DNA of 64,000 nucleotides from Colwellia psychrerythraea 34H (GCF_000012325.1 NC_003910.7:3720001-3784000), one strand, 5' to 3'. Numbered from the stretch's first letter, positions 25,015 through 34,912 are shown. Numbers and translations are program-made. Notes: generated by a model not told the origin, from the letters alone.

Positions 25015-25956
25015 CTAATATGGTAAGTAAATAGTAAAGGTAGTGCCTTGATTTTCCTCACTAGCCACCTCTATTTTACCTTTGTGTTTTTCAATAATCC
25101 CAAAAGAGACTGATAAACCTAATCCGGTGCCAACACCTACTGGTTTAGTGGTAAAAAAGGGGTCGAAAATTTTATTAATTACCTTCTGAGGTATACCTTC
25201 ACCTTGATCGCTTATTTCAATAGTCAGGTACTCCCTTCCCTTCTCCTGCTTAATTCCGGTCGTTATATCTAAAGCACCTTTGTCTTTTGTTGCGTGGGCC
25301 GCGTTTATAAACATATTCAACAACACTTGGTTAATTTCACCTGGATGACAATAAATTTTAGGTAATCCTGTAAAGTGTTTATTTACCGTTAAGCAATATT
25401 TCAACTCATTCCATACAACTTTAAGAGACTCTTCAATGAGCATATTAATATCGCAAAGCTCTTTTTCAAAAGAGCCAGAGTGACTCACTTTATTCAAATT
25501 ACTAACGATTTCTTTAACTCTATTCAGCCCTTTGCCTGTTTCAGCCATCATAGATTTTACATCACCTCTAATATAATCAATGTCTTCTTGTTCCCTCAAT
25601 TGTTGATAGGATTGAGCAACATCTTGTGATGCTAATGCAGGTAAATTAGAGATCATGAAATCATCTAACAGAAGAAATGAATCGACATATTCAGACAGCA
25701 TAGATAAGTTGCTGATTGAATAACCTATAGGATTATTTATTTCATGAGCAACGCCTGCCGCAAGCTGACCTATAGAGGCCATTTTTTCAGATTGTATGAG
25801 CTGTTGCTGAGTTGTTTTAAGTGCTTTTACGGTTGACTCAAGCTTAATACAATTGTCATAAAGACTACGCGTTTTGTTATCTAATAAGTGCTCAGCAAGT
25901 AATCTCGCTTTTCGCTCTCGCTCATAGGCAACTCTATAGGGGTCTGGCTTATTCAT
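25015..25956 (-). CDS. Sensor histidine kinase partnered with H-NOX (HnoK-like)
   Basis: This 313-residue cytoplasmic kinase has a coiled-coil N-terminus (YERERKARLLAEHLLDNKTR) with no sensor domain of its own, a HisKA box MASIGQLAAGVAHEINNPIG (His about residue 71), then N-box NQVLLNMFINAAHAT, DQGEGIP, FDPFFTTK and GTGLGLSV. I start it at ATG 25956, with AAGGT upstream; the longer frame begins at TTG 25968. The ATG overlaps the H-NOX stop (ATGAATAA), so the heme protein and kinase are made together and probably act as a complex. No response regulator is adjacent. Confidence 0.88.
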   Translation of the reverse strand: MNKPDPYRVAYERERKARLLAEHLLDNKTRSLYDNCIKLESTVKALKTTQQQLIQSEKMASIGQLAAGVAHEINNPIGYSISNLSMLSEYVDSFLLLDDFMISNLPALASQDVAQSYQQLREQEDIDYIRGDVKSMMAETGKGLNRVKEIVSNLNKVSHSGSFEKELCDINMLIEESLKVVWNELKYCLTVNKHFTGLPKIYCHPGEINQVLLNMFINAAHATKDKGALDITTGIKQEKGREYLTIEISDQGEGIPQKVINKIFDPFFTTKPVGVGTGLGLSVSFGIIEKHKGKIEVASEENQGTTFTIYLPY

Positions 25957-26503
25957 TGTGACCTTCAAACGTTACCACTAATTTACAACGTGAAGCCCCA
26001 TGATGCATACATTCGGGGTGCGCTATTGATATTTTTTCATTGAATTGATCCGCGGCACCAAAAATTAAGCCGATACTGACATGACATAATTTACGCTTAG
26101 AGCTGTAATACATAATAAGGGTATTATCATCTACCGTTTCATATTCAAAGGTGGGTAAATAAGCTTTGGGATGAAGACGTTTTACTTCGACATGAATGAG
26201 GTTATCTATCGCAAGTAAAAAGCTCTTTAAGCTACCTATTGTGGAGATGTCTACTGGGCTGGTATCGTATAATTTTTTAAATAAATATCGGCCAAATTTT
26301 TCAATTAACTGATCAACTTCAATACCGGTTTTAATCGATAGTGCTTTCACCATGTTTATCAGTTCACTGTCTTGGTATTGCTCTCCGCTTGTATATATTC
26401 CATGTGACGGTGGCTTGGTTTGTTCAATTAATTCATTCCACTGCTCCATTCCCATTTGCTCAACAATCATATCTGAGAATGCTGTATATATAGATCCTTG
26501 CAT
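25949..26503 (-). CDS. H-NOX heme nitric oxide/oxygen binding protein
   Basis: This 184-residue protein matches the bacterial H-NOX domain along its full length. The proximal heme ligand is His104 in LIHVEVKRLHPKAYLP, and the heme-propionate motif Y-x-S-x-R is present as Y133, S135, R137 (YYSSKR). The C-terminus (HPECMHHGASRCKLVVTF) is usual. In gammaproteobacteria stand-alone H-NOX proteins bind NO and inhibit or tune an adjacent kinase, influencing biofilm or c-di-GMP. Shine-Dalgarno GGGGA. Overlaps the kinase gene by eight bases. Confidence 0.92.
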   Translation of the reverse strand: MQGSIYTAFSDMIVEQMGMEQWNELIEQTKPPSHGIYTSGEQYQDSELINMVKALSIKTGIEVDQLIEKFGRYLFKKLYDTSPVDISTIGSLKSFLLAIDNLIHVEVKRLHPKAYLPTFEYETVDDNTLIMYYSSKRKLCHVSIGLIFGAADQFNEKISIAHPECMHHGASRCKLVVTFEGHNE

Positions 26504-26618
26504 AATATCCCCATTATTTTTAATAATATAACTAAAGTGCTAATTACATTAATCCAGTTTAGTACTTAATTGATTAAACCCATAACTGATATAAAAATCA
26601 ATAGATAACGTAGCATTA

Positions 26619-27527
26619 CTACAGGACTTCACCATAGAGTTCACTCACAAAATCGATGAAGGCTTTGACTTTAGGGATTTTTGCTCGATGTTTTGGGTAT
26701 AGTGCATAAATGTCAACTTTTGCCATGCCCCAGTCAGGTAGTATATTAACTAATTGACCTGAAGCCACTTCTTGACGACACATGTAATCAGGGAGCACCC
26801 CTATGCCTAAACCATCGACAATAGCTTGTTTGAGCATGGAAAAATCATCGACAAGTAAGCGTGGCTGACAATCTAAAGTGAATGTCTCGTGATCCGTTGA
26901 GGTTAACGGTAACTTTAAGTCTTTATTCCCTGAAATATTAAGTGGATTCATTATCAGCAACTGATGCTCGGTTAGCTGCTCAACCTTATCTGGATTACCT
27001 TGTTTGGCTAAATAGCTTGGGCTGGCGAATATTTTTCGGTTAATGGCACCCAACTTTTTTGCAATTAACATCGAGTCATTTAATTGCCCTATGCGAATGA
27101 CTACATCAAAGCCCTCTTCAATAAAATCAACCCGTCTATTCACTAAGTTAAGCTGTACTTTAAGATCTGGATACTGGCGCATAAACTTGCCAAGTGCTGG
27201 CCTTAAGACTTGTTGCCCGCTAGCAACAGATGCCCCAATTTTTAGTTCACCTGTATAGCTATGAAAAAGTTCACAGACTGAGGCGGTCGCTAAATCAAGC
27301 TCTTCATGAATGCGTTTACAGTGGGCTAAATAACGGCGCCCTGCTTCAGTTAGATGCTGAGAGCGTGTTGAGCGCTCGAGTAAAGTAACGGCAAGGTTTT
27401 TCTCTAAGCGCGACACTTTTCGGCTGACATTGGCTTTAGGCATACCAAGCCTGTCTGCGGCTAGGGTAAAGCTGCCAGTCTCAACGACGGCTAAGAAAAC
27501 CATCATGTCATTTAAATCATGTTCCAT
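26619..27527 (-). CDS. LysR-family transcriptional regulator
   Basis: This 302-residue protein has the LysR helix-turn-helix (MMVFLAVVETGSFTLAADRLGMPKANVSRKVSRLEKNLAVTLLERST) and effector domain (LKIGASVASGQQVLRPALGKFMRQYP; DGLGIGVLPDYMCRQE). I choose ATG 27527, with AGGA nine bases before it; the longer frame would start at TTG 27548. It is divergent from the pirin gene, a pairing often seen, in which the LysR protein represses the pirin gene until induced. Confidence 0.9.
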   Translation of the reverse strand: MEHDLNDMMVFLAVVETGSFTLAADRLGMPKANVSRKVSRLEKNLAVTLLERSTRSQHLTEAGRRYLAHCKRIHEELDLATASVCELFHSYTGELKIGASVASGQQVLRPALGKFMRQYPDLKVQLNLVNRRVDFIEEGFDVVIRIGQLNDSMLIAKKLGAINRKIFASPSYLAKQGNPDKVEQLTEHQLLIMNPLNISGNKDLKLPLTSTDHETFTLDCQPRLLVDDFSMLKQAIVDGLGIGVLPDYMCRQEVASGQLVNILPDWGMAKVDIYALYPKHRAKIPKVKAFIDFVSELYGEVL

Positions 27528-27718
27528 TGCTGTATTTCCTAAACACAAAGCGTTATATAGAGCGTGAAATAAAAAGACTCGTTCACACGCTCTTCAATAA
27601 ATCATTATTGTTGTTGATAATGAGATTATCATATCAACAAAGTGGCATTTATCAAACAATGCTTAACACTTATGATTGTAATCACTGAAACACAGTCCCC
27701 AATTATTAGGAGTAGAAC

Positions 27719-28420
27719 ATGCAAGTACTCAGCAGAAAATCATTACCTTTAGGCGGTTTTGCCGGTTTAACCGAACACCGCTTAGTAACAGACCGTCGTC
27801 TTTTTGGCTCACGTAAAGCGCCTAATACTTTTGATGGTATCGGCAGTTTTGTCTATCTAGCTGACGCACAGTTTAACCCTCATGGTGAAACCCACATGCA
27901 TCCTCACAAAGAGATTGATGTTATTTCAATCATGCTGACGGGTCGAGTAACTCATGAAGGTTCTTTAAAGCATGGCCAAAGTTTGACCGCAGGTGAAGTA
28001 CAGGTTCAACGTGCTGGTGGTGAAGGTTTCTCACATAATGAGATAAACCCTGACAACACTAAAAACCGTCTGTTGCAATTGTGGGTATTACCTGAAGTAG
28101 CAGGAGAACCGGCTGGTTATAAACATTATCCATTAAAGGCAAAAGGTGTCAGCCGTATTTATGGAGGTAAAGACTCTGGTGGACAAAAAAATCAGAATAA
28201 AACTTTTTCCAGCAAAACAACCATAGATATTGTGCGCTTATCATCAGGTGAAAACATTAGCTTTAGCGAAGAGGTATTAGCTTATGTCAGTAAAGGCACC
28301 GCTGATTTTTCAGATGAAAATAACAACTTTAGTGCAGAAGATGGCGATTTAATTCGTAGCTATAAAACCGATATTATCGCCACTAGCGATGTAGAAATAA
28401 TAGTGGTTGGTCAAGGTTAA
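27719..28420 (+). CDS. Pirin family protein
   Basis: This 233-residue bicupin has the pirin metal-site pattern GETHMHPHKEIDVISIMLTG and ending GGEGFSHNEIN in the first cupin domain. The second cupin (about 125-233) lacks metal ligands, as usual. Bacterial pirins such as YhhW have quercetinase activity or act on metabolic enzymes; the role here is unknown. Good Shine-Dalgarno (TTAGGAGTAGAAC). Divergent LysR gene likely controls it. Confidence 0.9.
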   Translation: MQVLSRKSLPLGGFAGLTEHRLVTDRRLFGSRKAPNTFDGIGSFVYLADAQFNPHGETHMHPHKEIDVISIMLTGRVTHEGSLKHGQSLTAGEVQVQRAGGEGFSHNEINPDNTKNRLLQLWVLPEVAGEPAGYKHYPLKAKGVSRIYGGKDSGGQKNQNKTFSSKTTIDIVRLSSGENISFSEEVLAYVSKGTADFSDENNNFSAEDGDLIRSYKTDIIATSDVEIIVVGQG

Positions 28421-28518
28421 ACATAAGACACAATAATTGAATATCGGTCGATGTATCAACATCGGCCAGTATTTATTAGTTCACAATATTTTATAGGCTA
28501 TAGTCTTCGGAGTAATTT

Positions 28519-28758
28519 ATGATACCGCCTAACAAACACTTACTTGCACTCATTAACTATTTCGCACTGGTTCCTTTAGTGTATTTTATTCCTACATGGA
28601 TTAGTCCGTATCTACCTGATAACAAACTACTGCATGTATGTATTGTAGTCGGTATTATTGTGCCTATTATTTCTTATATTGTGATGCCCATCACCATGAA
28701 AATATTAGTCCGAACAAAGACTGAAAAGCGTGGAGTGAAAAGTTACATCGCAACTTAA
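28519..28758 (+). CDS. Small two-helix membrane protein, unknown function
   Basis: This 79-residue protein has a Shine-Dalgarno (CGGAG) and two hydrophobic segments (LINYFALVPLVYFIPTWI and VCIVVGIIVPIISYIVM), then a basic tail (KILVRTKTEKRGVKS). It is 98 bases after the pirin gene on the same strand. I do not recognise a family, but codon use and start signal look real. Confidence 0.65.
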   Translation: MIPPNKHLLALINYFALVPLVYFIPTWISPYLPDNKLLHVCIVVGIIVPIISYIVMPITMKILVRTKTEKRGVKSYIAT

Positions 28759-28823
28759 CATTTTATATAACGATACCTCATGCCCCACACTTCAATCATC
28801 ACATTTTAAGGAGTCAGGCACAA

Positions 28824-28846
28824 AAAAGGCGCTATAAGCGCCTTTT
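28824..28846. terminator. Bidirectional intrinsic terminator
   Basis: AAAAGGCGCT and AGCGCCTTTT form a 10-bp stem around ATA. It ends the fumarase gene (minus strand) and the small membrane protein gene (plus strand). Confidence 0.85.
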
Positions 28847-28895
28847 CATAAAGTGTCATTAAGTGGTAACTAGTTTTTACTAACTCCCCCTTAAA

Positions 28896-30419
28896 TTAAG
28901 TCTTTGCTTTGTCTTCAGCTTCTTGGATTTTAACTTTCCAAATTTCAGGGCCTGTTACATGAGCAGATTCGCCGGTGCTATCAACAGCAACAGTGACTGG
29001 CATGTCTTCTACTACAAATTCATAGATAGCTTCCATACCCATGTCTTCAAAGGCAACCACTTTCGCTTTTTTGATTGCTTTTGATACAAGGTAAGCAGCA
29101 CCACCGACAGCCATTAAGTACACAGACTTATGGTTTTTAATGCTTTCACAAGTTTGAGCACCACGTTCGGCTTTACCGATTGTGCCTAAAAGACCTGTCT
29201 CAGCTAACATCATCTCAGTAAATTTATCCATACGTGTTGCTGTTGTAGGGCCCGCAGGACCAACCGCTTCATCACCAATGGCATCTACAGGGCCTACGTA
29301 ATAAATAAACTTGTCAGTAAAGTCTACCGGCAGTTTTTCGCCCTTAGCTAACATATCTTGAATACGTTTATGCGCAGCATCACGACCCGTTAAGATGGTA
29401 CCGCTAAGTAAAACAGTTTCACCAGTTTTCCAATCGCTAATATCCGCTTTACCTAAATCATCAACATTGACACGACGAACATTTTCACCAACTTCCCAGG
29501 TGATTTCTGGCCACTCTTCAAGCTTAGGTGGCGTTAAATCAGCAGGACCAGAACCGTCAAGGTGGAAGTGTACATGGCGTGTAGCGGCACAATTCGGGAT
29601 CATAACAACAGGTTTAGAAGCCGCATGCGTTGGTACTGAGTTAATTTTCACATCAACTACGGTTGTTAAACCACCTAAACCTTGCGCGCCAATACCTAAT
29701 TTATTTACACGTTCAAAAATTTCAAGGCGTAATTCTTCTTCTGCATTTTGTGGACCACGTTCAATTAAGTCTTGAATGTTTACTGGGTCCATTAAGCTTT
29801 CTTTCGCTAATACGCCTGCTTTTTCAGCAGTACCACCAATACCTATACCTAACATTCCTGGTGGACACCAACCTGCGCCCATTGTAGGTAGAGTTTTAAC
29901 AACCCAATCAGCAATTGAGTCAGATGGGTTTAACATCGCCATTTTAGTTTTGTTTTCACTACCGCCGCCTTTAGCAGCAATCATGATTTCAAGACCAGCG
30001 CCCGGAACCATGTCGATATGAACAACGGCCGGCGTATTATCTTTAGTATTTATACGCTTTCCTGCTGGGTCTTTAACTATTGAGGCGCGTAATGGATTAT
30101 CAGGATTTAAATACGCACGACGCGTACCTTCATCAACCATTTGCTGTACGGTCATGTCAGTTTTATCCCACTGAACTTCCATACCTACTTTAACAAAACA
30201 GGTAACAATACCGGTATCTTGACAGATTGGGCGTTTACCCTGTGCTGACATACGTGAGTTAATTAAAATTTGTGCTATTGCGTCTTTCGCCGCCGTTGAT
30301 TCTTCTTTGTTATAGGCTTTTTCTAGTGCCTGAATAAAATCAATCGGGTGATAATAAGAAATATATTGCAATGCATCTTCAATACTATCGATTACGTCTT
30401 GTTGTTTAATGATGGCCAT
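28896..30419 (-). CDS. Class I fumarate hydratase (4Fe-4S)
   Basis: This 507-residue enzyme is the single-chain class I fumarase: N-terminal alpha domain with QGKRPICQDTGIVTCFVKVG, VPGAGLEIMIAAKGGGSENKTKM and MGAGWCPPGMLGIGIGGTAEKAG (cluster cysteines), and C-terminal beta domain with AVGPAGPTTATRMD and GKAERGAQTCESIK. It converts fumarate to malate in the TCA cycle. I start at ATG 30419 (MAIIKQQDV), with GAGAG upstream; the longer frame adds 20 residues with no family support. Single gene. Confidence 0.9.
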   Translation of the reverse strand: MAIIKQQDVIDSIEDALQYISYYHPIDFIQALEKAYNKEESTAAKDAIAQILINSRMSAQGKRPICQDTGIVTCFVKVGMEVQWDKTDMTVQQMVDEGTRRAYLNPDNPLRASIVKDPAGKRINTKDNTPAVVHIDMVPGAGLEIMIAAKGGGSENKTKMAMLNPSDSIADWVVKTLPTMGAGWCPPGMLGIGIGGTAEKAGVLAKESLMDPVNIQDLIERGPQNAEEELRLEIFERVNKLGIGAQGLGGLTTVVDVKINSVPTHAASKPVVMIPNCAATRHVHFHLDGSGPADLTPPKLEEWPEITWEVGENVRRVNVDDLGKADISDWKTGETVLLSGTILTGRDAAHKRIQDMLAKGEKLPVDFTDKFIYYVGPVDAIGDEAVGPAGPTTATRMDKFTEMMLAETGLLGTIGKAERGAQTCESIKNHKSVYLMAVGGAAYLVSKAIKKAKVVAFEDMGMEAIYEFVVEDMPVTVAVDSTGESAHVTGPEIWKVKIQEAEDKAKT

Positions 30420-30563
30420 AGTGCTCTCTATTAGCTTTAATAATGCGTGGTTGAAAGTTATAATAATTCTACTACACATAATAACCCGCTATTGAAAGTG
30501 CTGCCAGTCTCTTGTTACTGATAATAACTATTTAACTAGCGAATACTTAGAGTAATAAAAACC

Positions 30564-32057
30564 TTGTTCCAGACAATCACTGCCAAACACCCAACTACTG
30601 TTATCTCAGCTAAAGAACTGTCCCTAAAAAGTGGCACTACAGCAGAAGCCATATTTGCCCCTATGGCTCAACAAGCTTGGGCTATGTGGCTAGATTCAGG
30701 TAATAGTGAACATATTGATAGCCGTTTTGATATTTTAGTGTGGCAGCCCATTGCAACCCTAACTGCACAAGGTAATAGCACCGAAATCTGTTTTCCTGAT
30801 GTCTATACCCCTGAAAAGAGTATTAGTGAAAAAAGTACTAAAGACCCACTATTATTGCTTAAGCAGCTTCAGGCACAGTTATTTACAACACTTCAGTCTC
30901 CACATGAGTTCCTGCCTTTTTTAGGTGGTGCATTAGGTTATTTCTCCTATGATTTAGGTCGTCGATTTGAGCAACTACCTAATTTAGCAAAACAGGACAT
31001 TGATTTACCTGAGATGGCCGTTGGTCTTTATGATCGCGCCGTTATTTTTGATAAAAACTCAGCAAAGTTTTACTTAGTTTGCCCTGATGACAAGCGAGCC
31101 GAGATTGAAGTAGCACTTATTAATTCAACTGTGAGTTCAAATATACCGCCAGCAAAAGCTGATGTCACAACTGATAATTTTCACTTAACCAGTAGCTGGC
31201 AATCAAACATGGATAAAGCCGATTACATTGAAAAATTTGATAAGGTGCAAATTTATTTATTGAGCGGTGATTGTTACCAAATTAATTTAGCGCAACGCTT
31301 TAGTGCCCAATACCAAGGTGATGAGTTTGAAGCTTACTTAGCCTTAAAATCGGCAAATAAAGCGCCATTCTCTGCTTTTATTCGCTTAGACCATGCTGCC
31401 ATTTTAAGTGTATCCCCTGAGCGATTTTTACAGTTATCGCAAGGTAAGGTACAAAGTAAACCCATTAAAGGCACAATGCCGCGTAGTGATGATAAAGTTC
31501 AAGATGCTAAAAATGCCGAAATACTAAGGCATTCAAGTAAAGATAATGCTGAAAACTTAATGATTGTTGATTTACTGCGTAATGACATCAGTAAAAGTTG
31601 TCAAGCTGGCTCGGTCAAGGTACCTAAACTTTTTGATATTGAAAGCTTCCCTGCGGTACATCATTTAGTGAGTACCGTTGAAGGCATACTTGCTAGTGAT
31701 AAACATGCCACTGATTTACTGCGCGGTGCCTTTCCGGGAGGCTCTATTACAGGTGCTCCTAAAATACGCGCGATGGAAATCATTGAAGAGCTAGAGCCAC
31801 ACCGTCGCAGTGTTTATTGCGGCTCAATTGGCTACCTCTCCAATTGTGGCACTATGGATACCAGTATTACCATTCGTACCTTAATTTGTCAGCCAAGCGA
31901 AAAGACTTCAAAGGAATCGTCTAACAGCGAGAAGACGATTCATTGCTGGGCTGGTGGCGGGTTGGTCGCTGATTCAACTGCAGAAAGTGAGTATCAAGAA
32001 ACTTTTGACAAAGTTAATTGCATTTTACCGGTATTATCAAAACTCAATCAGGTGTAG
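30564..32057 (+). CDS. pabB: Aminodeoxychorismate synthase component I (PabB)
   Basis: This 497-residue chorismate-using enzyme has a PIKGTMPR motif, whose lysine distinguishes PabB (PIKGT) from anthranilate synthase TrpE (PIAGT). Other markers are LSGDCYQINLAQRF, SVSPERFL, NLMIVDLLRNDI, VHHLVSTVEG and PGGSITGAPKIRAMEII. It makes 4-amino-4-deoxychorismate for folate. The only start that covers the N-terminal domain is TTG 30564, with stops just upstream. The order pabB-nudL-sdaA is the same as in E. coli (pabB-yeaB-sdaA), but a repeat separates the first two genes here. Confidence 0.9.
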   Translation: MFQTITAKHPTTVISAKELSLKSGTTAEAIFAPMAQQAWAMWLDSGNSEHIDSRFDILVWQPIATLTAQGNSTEICFPDVYTPEKSISEKSTKDPLLLLKQLQAQLFTTLQSPHEFLPFLGGALGYFSYDLGRRFEQLPNLAKQDIDLPEMAVGLYDRAVIFDKNSAKFYLVCPDDKRAEIEVALINSTVSSNIPPAKADVTTDNFHLTSSWQSNMDKADYIEKFDKVQIYLLSGDCYQINLAQRFSAQYQGDEFEAYLALKSANKAPFSAFIRLDHAAILSVSPERFLQLSQGKVQSKPIKGTMPRSDDKVQDAKNAEILRHSSKDNAENLMIVDLLRNDISKSCQAGSVKVPKLFDIESFPAVHHLVSTVEGILASDKHATDLLRGAFPGGSITGAPKIRAMEIIEELEPHRRSVYCGSIGYLSNCGTMDTSITIRTLICQPSEKTSKESSNSEKTIHCWAGGGLVADSTAESEYQETFDKVNCILPVLSKLNQV

Positions 32058-32065
32058 GCTTTAAC

Positions 32066-32249
32066 TATACCCGTTCCACTTGAAGATGCATGATTCAGCT
32101 GGAATTAGAAACGCCTTGGGGGAAGGCTGGGCAAATCATACTCTGCGTTACCTTTCTTTTTAAGGGAATAACCCTTAATAAATAAAAGTGCCTTAATTAT
32201 GAATCGCTCAGACTTCCTGAAACGAGCATATTCAAGTGGAGCGGGTATA
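32066..32249. repeat. MITE-like inverted-end repeat, TATACCCGTTCCACTTGAA type, copy 2 (short form)
   Basis: TATACCCGTTCCACTTGAAG on the left and GTGGAGCGGGTATA on the right (19-base inverted ends) enclose a 184-bp body. It matches the outer parts of the copy at 4322-4590 almost base for base but lacks the internal block starting GCATTGATTGAAG. It begins eight bases after the pabB stop. Confidence 0.9.
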
Positions 32250-32347
32250 ACACCTTAGCTAACGCCTTAATTCATACCTTAGCTAAGACAACTAAAATCG
32301 ATACTAAAAGTAGTACTGTTAAAGAGTACTTTTAAAGAGTAGTACCA

Positions 32348-32923
32348 ATGACAAAAGATGAATTTTTATTACGCTTTAATTTATTACAGTTGGCCGAGTC
32401 TGAGCATAACTATCAGCACCCTTCACCTCTAAGATCGGCAGCTGTACTCATCGCTTTAGTCGAATCAGATAGTGGTGAAGGTTTGCAAGTTTTATTAACT
32501 AAACGAGCTAGCCACTTAAAACATCACCCATCTCAAGTAAGTTTCCCCGGTGGAAAAGTAGAACGAGAAGATAAATCACTTATAGATACCGCCCTTCGAG
32601 AAGCTTTTGAAGAAATAGGTTTGTCTCGTGAAGCAGTAACTGTGGCTGGTCAACTACCCCCCTATGAGACCATTAGTGGTTTTCAAGTTACACCTATTAT
32701 CGCCATTGTTGCCAGTTCACAAATTTATCAGATAGATACAAATGAAGTCACTGAAGTATTTCAGGTACCCCTACAGCATTTTTTAACCACTACAGACCAT
32801 CATGTTTTTGTTGCCCATAAAGGTGGAAAACAACACAATGTGCATTTCCTTCCCTATAAAGAATACAATATTTGGGGTGCTACCGCGGTAATGCTCAAAG
32901 ATTTAGTTGCCCACATAAACTAG
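32348..32923 (+). CDS. nudL: Nudix CoA pyrophosphatase (NudL/YeaB)
   Basis: This 191-residue protein has the CoA-Nudix signature: LLTKRASHLKHHPSQVSFPG then GGKVEREDKSLIDTALREAFEEIGL (Nudix box), and QLPPYETISGFQVTPIIA. Length matches E. coli NudL. It hydrolyses CoA to phosphopantetheine and 3',5'-ADP. Shine-Dalgarno is modest (GAG). Conserved position between pabB and sdaA, here with repeat elements on both sides. Confidence 0.9.
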   Translation: MTKDEFLLRFNLLQLAESEHNYQHPSPLRSAAVLIALVESDSGEGLQVLLTKRASHLKHHPSQVSFPGGKVEREDKSLIDTALREAFEEIGLSREAVTVAGQLPPYETISGFQVTPIIAIVASSQIYQIDTNEVTEVFQVPLQHFLTTTDHHVFVAHKGGKQHNVHFLPYKEYNIWGATAVMLKDLVAHIN

Positions 32924-32943
32924 TCAATTCGCTAGTTCTTCAA

Positions 32944-33208
32944 TATACCCGTTAACAATTTAGACGCACGTTTCAGAGGTTGTAAGCCATTTCAGTTTTA
33001 GGCGCAATGGTTAAATTGTGGTTACCCCCTATGTTATTGCTGTAACAACAAAATGGAATGGCTCACAACCTTATAAGATGGGTTTAAAAAGGATTTACGC
33101 TGCGTTATTCCTTTGAACAATGTAATAATCATTCTTTACCATAAGCACCTTGCCTAAATCGTTTTTAACACCCTCTGAAATCGAGTTCTTTGAATGGTGA
33201 CGGGTATA
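32944..33208. repeat. MITE-like inverted-end repeat, TATACCCGTTAACAATT type
   Basis: The left end TATACCCGTTAACAATTTAG and the right end, whose reverse complement reads TATACCCGTCACCATTCAAA, are imperfect inverted repeats; TTTCAGAGG then occurs near both ends. The 265-bp body is non-coding and different from the copies at 4322 and 32066, but the first 40 bases share the pattern TATACCCGTT...AGAYGCAY. A remnant occurs at 24914. Confidence 0.85.
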
Positions 33209-33472
33209 TGTCCCCTTGTTAGTGCATTTAGTTCTTTGATAGTTGAATATTTTGGTTCTTTATTTGTTCACTTTCAGCTAGAATTACTATCGATACAAGC
33301 AATCGACAATAATCCCATTATTCTAATAAATACCAACTATAATTCGGAATATGACGGCACAGCCCATATTTGATATTGTAGCGGTCCATTTCACCGAGCT
33401 ATCGCTTAGAGAGAATTGAGTCTATAATTAAAGAATAGTGTCTATTACATAAGCAGAGCAAAGGTAAAAATT
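33209..33472. promoter_or_regulatory. Leader region of sdaA
   Basis: 264 non-coding bases between the repeat and sdaA. The only clear signal is the Shine-Dalgarno AAAGG ahead of the ATG. I see no riboswitch fold that I can support. Confidence 0.4.
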
Positions 33473-34849
33473 ATGATCAGTGTATTTGATATGTTTTCTA
33501 TTGGCATAGGTCCATCAAGCTCACATACAGTGGGCCCTATGAAAGCCGCGAAACTTTTCGTTGATGAATTAGTTAAACAAAATTTATTAACTAGTGTCGA
33601 CAGAGCTAAATGTGAACTATTCGGCTCATTAGGACAAACAGGTATTGGCCATGGTACGGGTAAAGCTGTAATTTTAGGCTTTTCTGGTCAAACACCGGAA
33701 AATATCCCTGTTGAGTCAATAGAGTCGACCTTAGCCGAAGTTGTAAGCAGCCAAAAAATATCACTCAATGGTACTCATGAAGTCGATTTCCCTAAAGATG
33801 ACGCTATTATTTATCATCGTAAGAAAACATTGCCCGCTCATTCTAATGCCATGACTTTGTATGCCTATCAAGGCGATACCTTGGTATTAGAAAAGACTTA
33901 TTATTCTATTGGCGGTGGCTTTATTGTAGAAGACTGTGACTTCGAAAAAGAAAAAGATAAAGCATTATCTCTACACACCAATATCAATCCTCCGCATGTT
34001 TTTACTACTGGCGATAAATTACTCCATGAAGCTAAAGTGCATGGTTTAAGCATTAGTACCATTATGATGAATAATGAAAAGTGCTTAAACGATGAAGCGA
34101 CCATACGCACTAAATTAATTGAAATTTGGGATGCGATGAAAGCGAGTGTTGACCGCGGTATTGCTACTGAAGGTATTCTACCTGGTGGTCTAAACTTAAA
34201 TCGTAGAGCCCCTGCTCTTCATCGCTCCTTGATGGTAGAAAATTCTAACGATCCACTTACCGCTATGGATTGGGTTAACTTGTTCGCAATGGCGGTAAAT
34301 GAAGAAAATGCTGCCGGAAGCCGCGTAGTTACAGCACCAACAAACGGCGCAGCAGGTATTATTCCTGCTGTACTTTGTTACTACGACAAGTTTGTTAAGC
34401 CAGTATCTGATGATGATTGTATTCGTTACTTACTTACCGCAGCAGCCATTGGTATTTTATACAAGACTAACGCTTCTATTTCTGGCGCAGAAGTTGGCTG
34501 CCAGGGTGAAGTTGGTGTAGCTTGTTCAATGGCTGCTGGCGCATTAACTGAAATTTTGGGTGGTACTCCCATTCAAGTAGAAAATGCAGCTGAAATAGGT
34601 ATGGAACATAACTTAGGATTAACATGCGATCCAGTTGGCGGCTTAGTACAAGTACCTTGTATTGAACGTAATGCGATGGGCTCAGTAAAAGCAATTAATG
34701 CTTCTCGTTTAGCACTTCGTGGTAATGGCACATCAAAAGTATCTTTAGATAAAGTAATCAAAACTATGTGGGAAACTGGTAATGATATGAAAACTAAATA
34801 TAAAGAAACTTCACGTGGTGGTTTAGCGGTTAATATTATCGAGTGTTAG
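33473..34849 (+). CDS. sdaA: L-serine ammonia-lyase, single-chain (SdaA)
   Basis: This 458-residue enzyme has the beta domain first ([21 protein letters not shown]) and the alpha domain second ([17 protein letters not shown]). The cysteines that hold the 4Fe-4S cluster are in [15 protein letters not shown] and [18 protein letters not shown]. It deaminates L-serine to pyruvate and ammonia. Length matches E. coli SdaA (454). A terminator follows at 34913. Confidence 0.94.
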   Translation: MISVFDMFSIGIGPSSSHTVGPMKAAKLFVDELVKQNLLTSVDRAKCELFGSLGQTGIGHGTGKAVILGFSGQTPENIPVESIESTLAEVVSSQKISLNGTHEVDFPKDDAIIYHRKKTLPAHSNAMTLYAYQGDTLVLEKTYYSIGGGFIVEDCDFEKEKDKALSLHTNINPPHVFTTGDKLLHEAKVHGLSISTIMMNNEKCLNDEATIRTKLIEIWDAMKASVDRGIATEGILPGGLNLNRRAPALHRSLMVENSNDPLTAMDWVNLFAMAVNEENAAGSRVVTAPTNGAAGIIPAVLCYYDKFVKPVSDDDCIRYLLTAAAIGILYKTNASISGAEVGCQGEVGVACSMAAGALTEILGGTPIQVENAAEIGMEHNLGLTCDPVGGLVQVPCIERNAMGSVKAINASRLALRGNGTSKVSLDKVIKTMWETGNDMKTKYKETSRGGLAVNIIEC

Positions 34850-34912
34850 TCAGTCTATTTTAAAATATTTAGTTGAAGCTATCGGTTAGAACGATTAGTT
34901 AAAAATTTAAAA

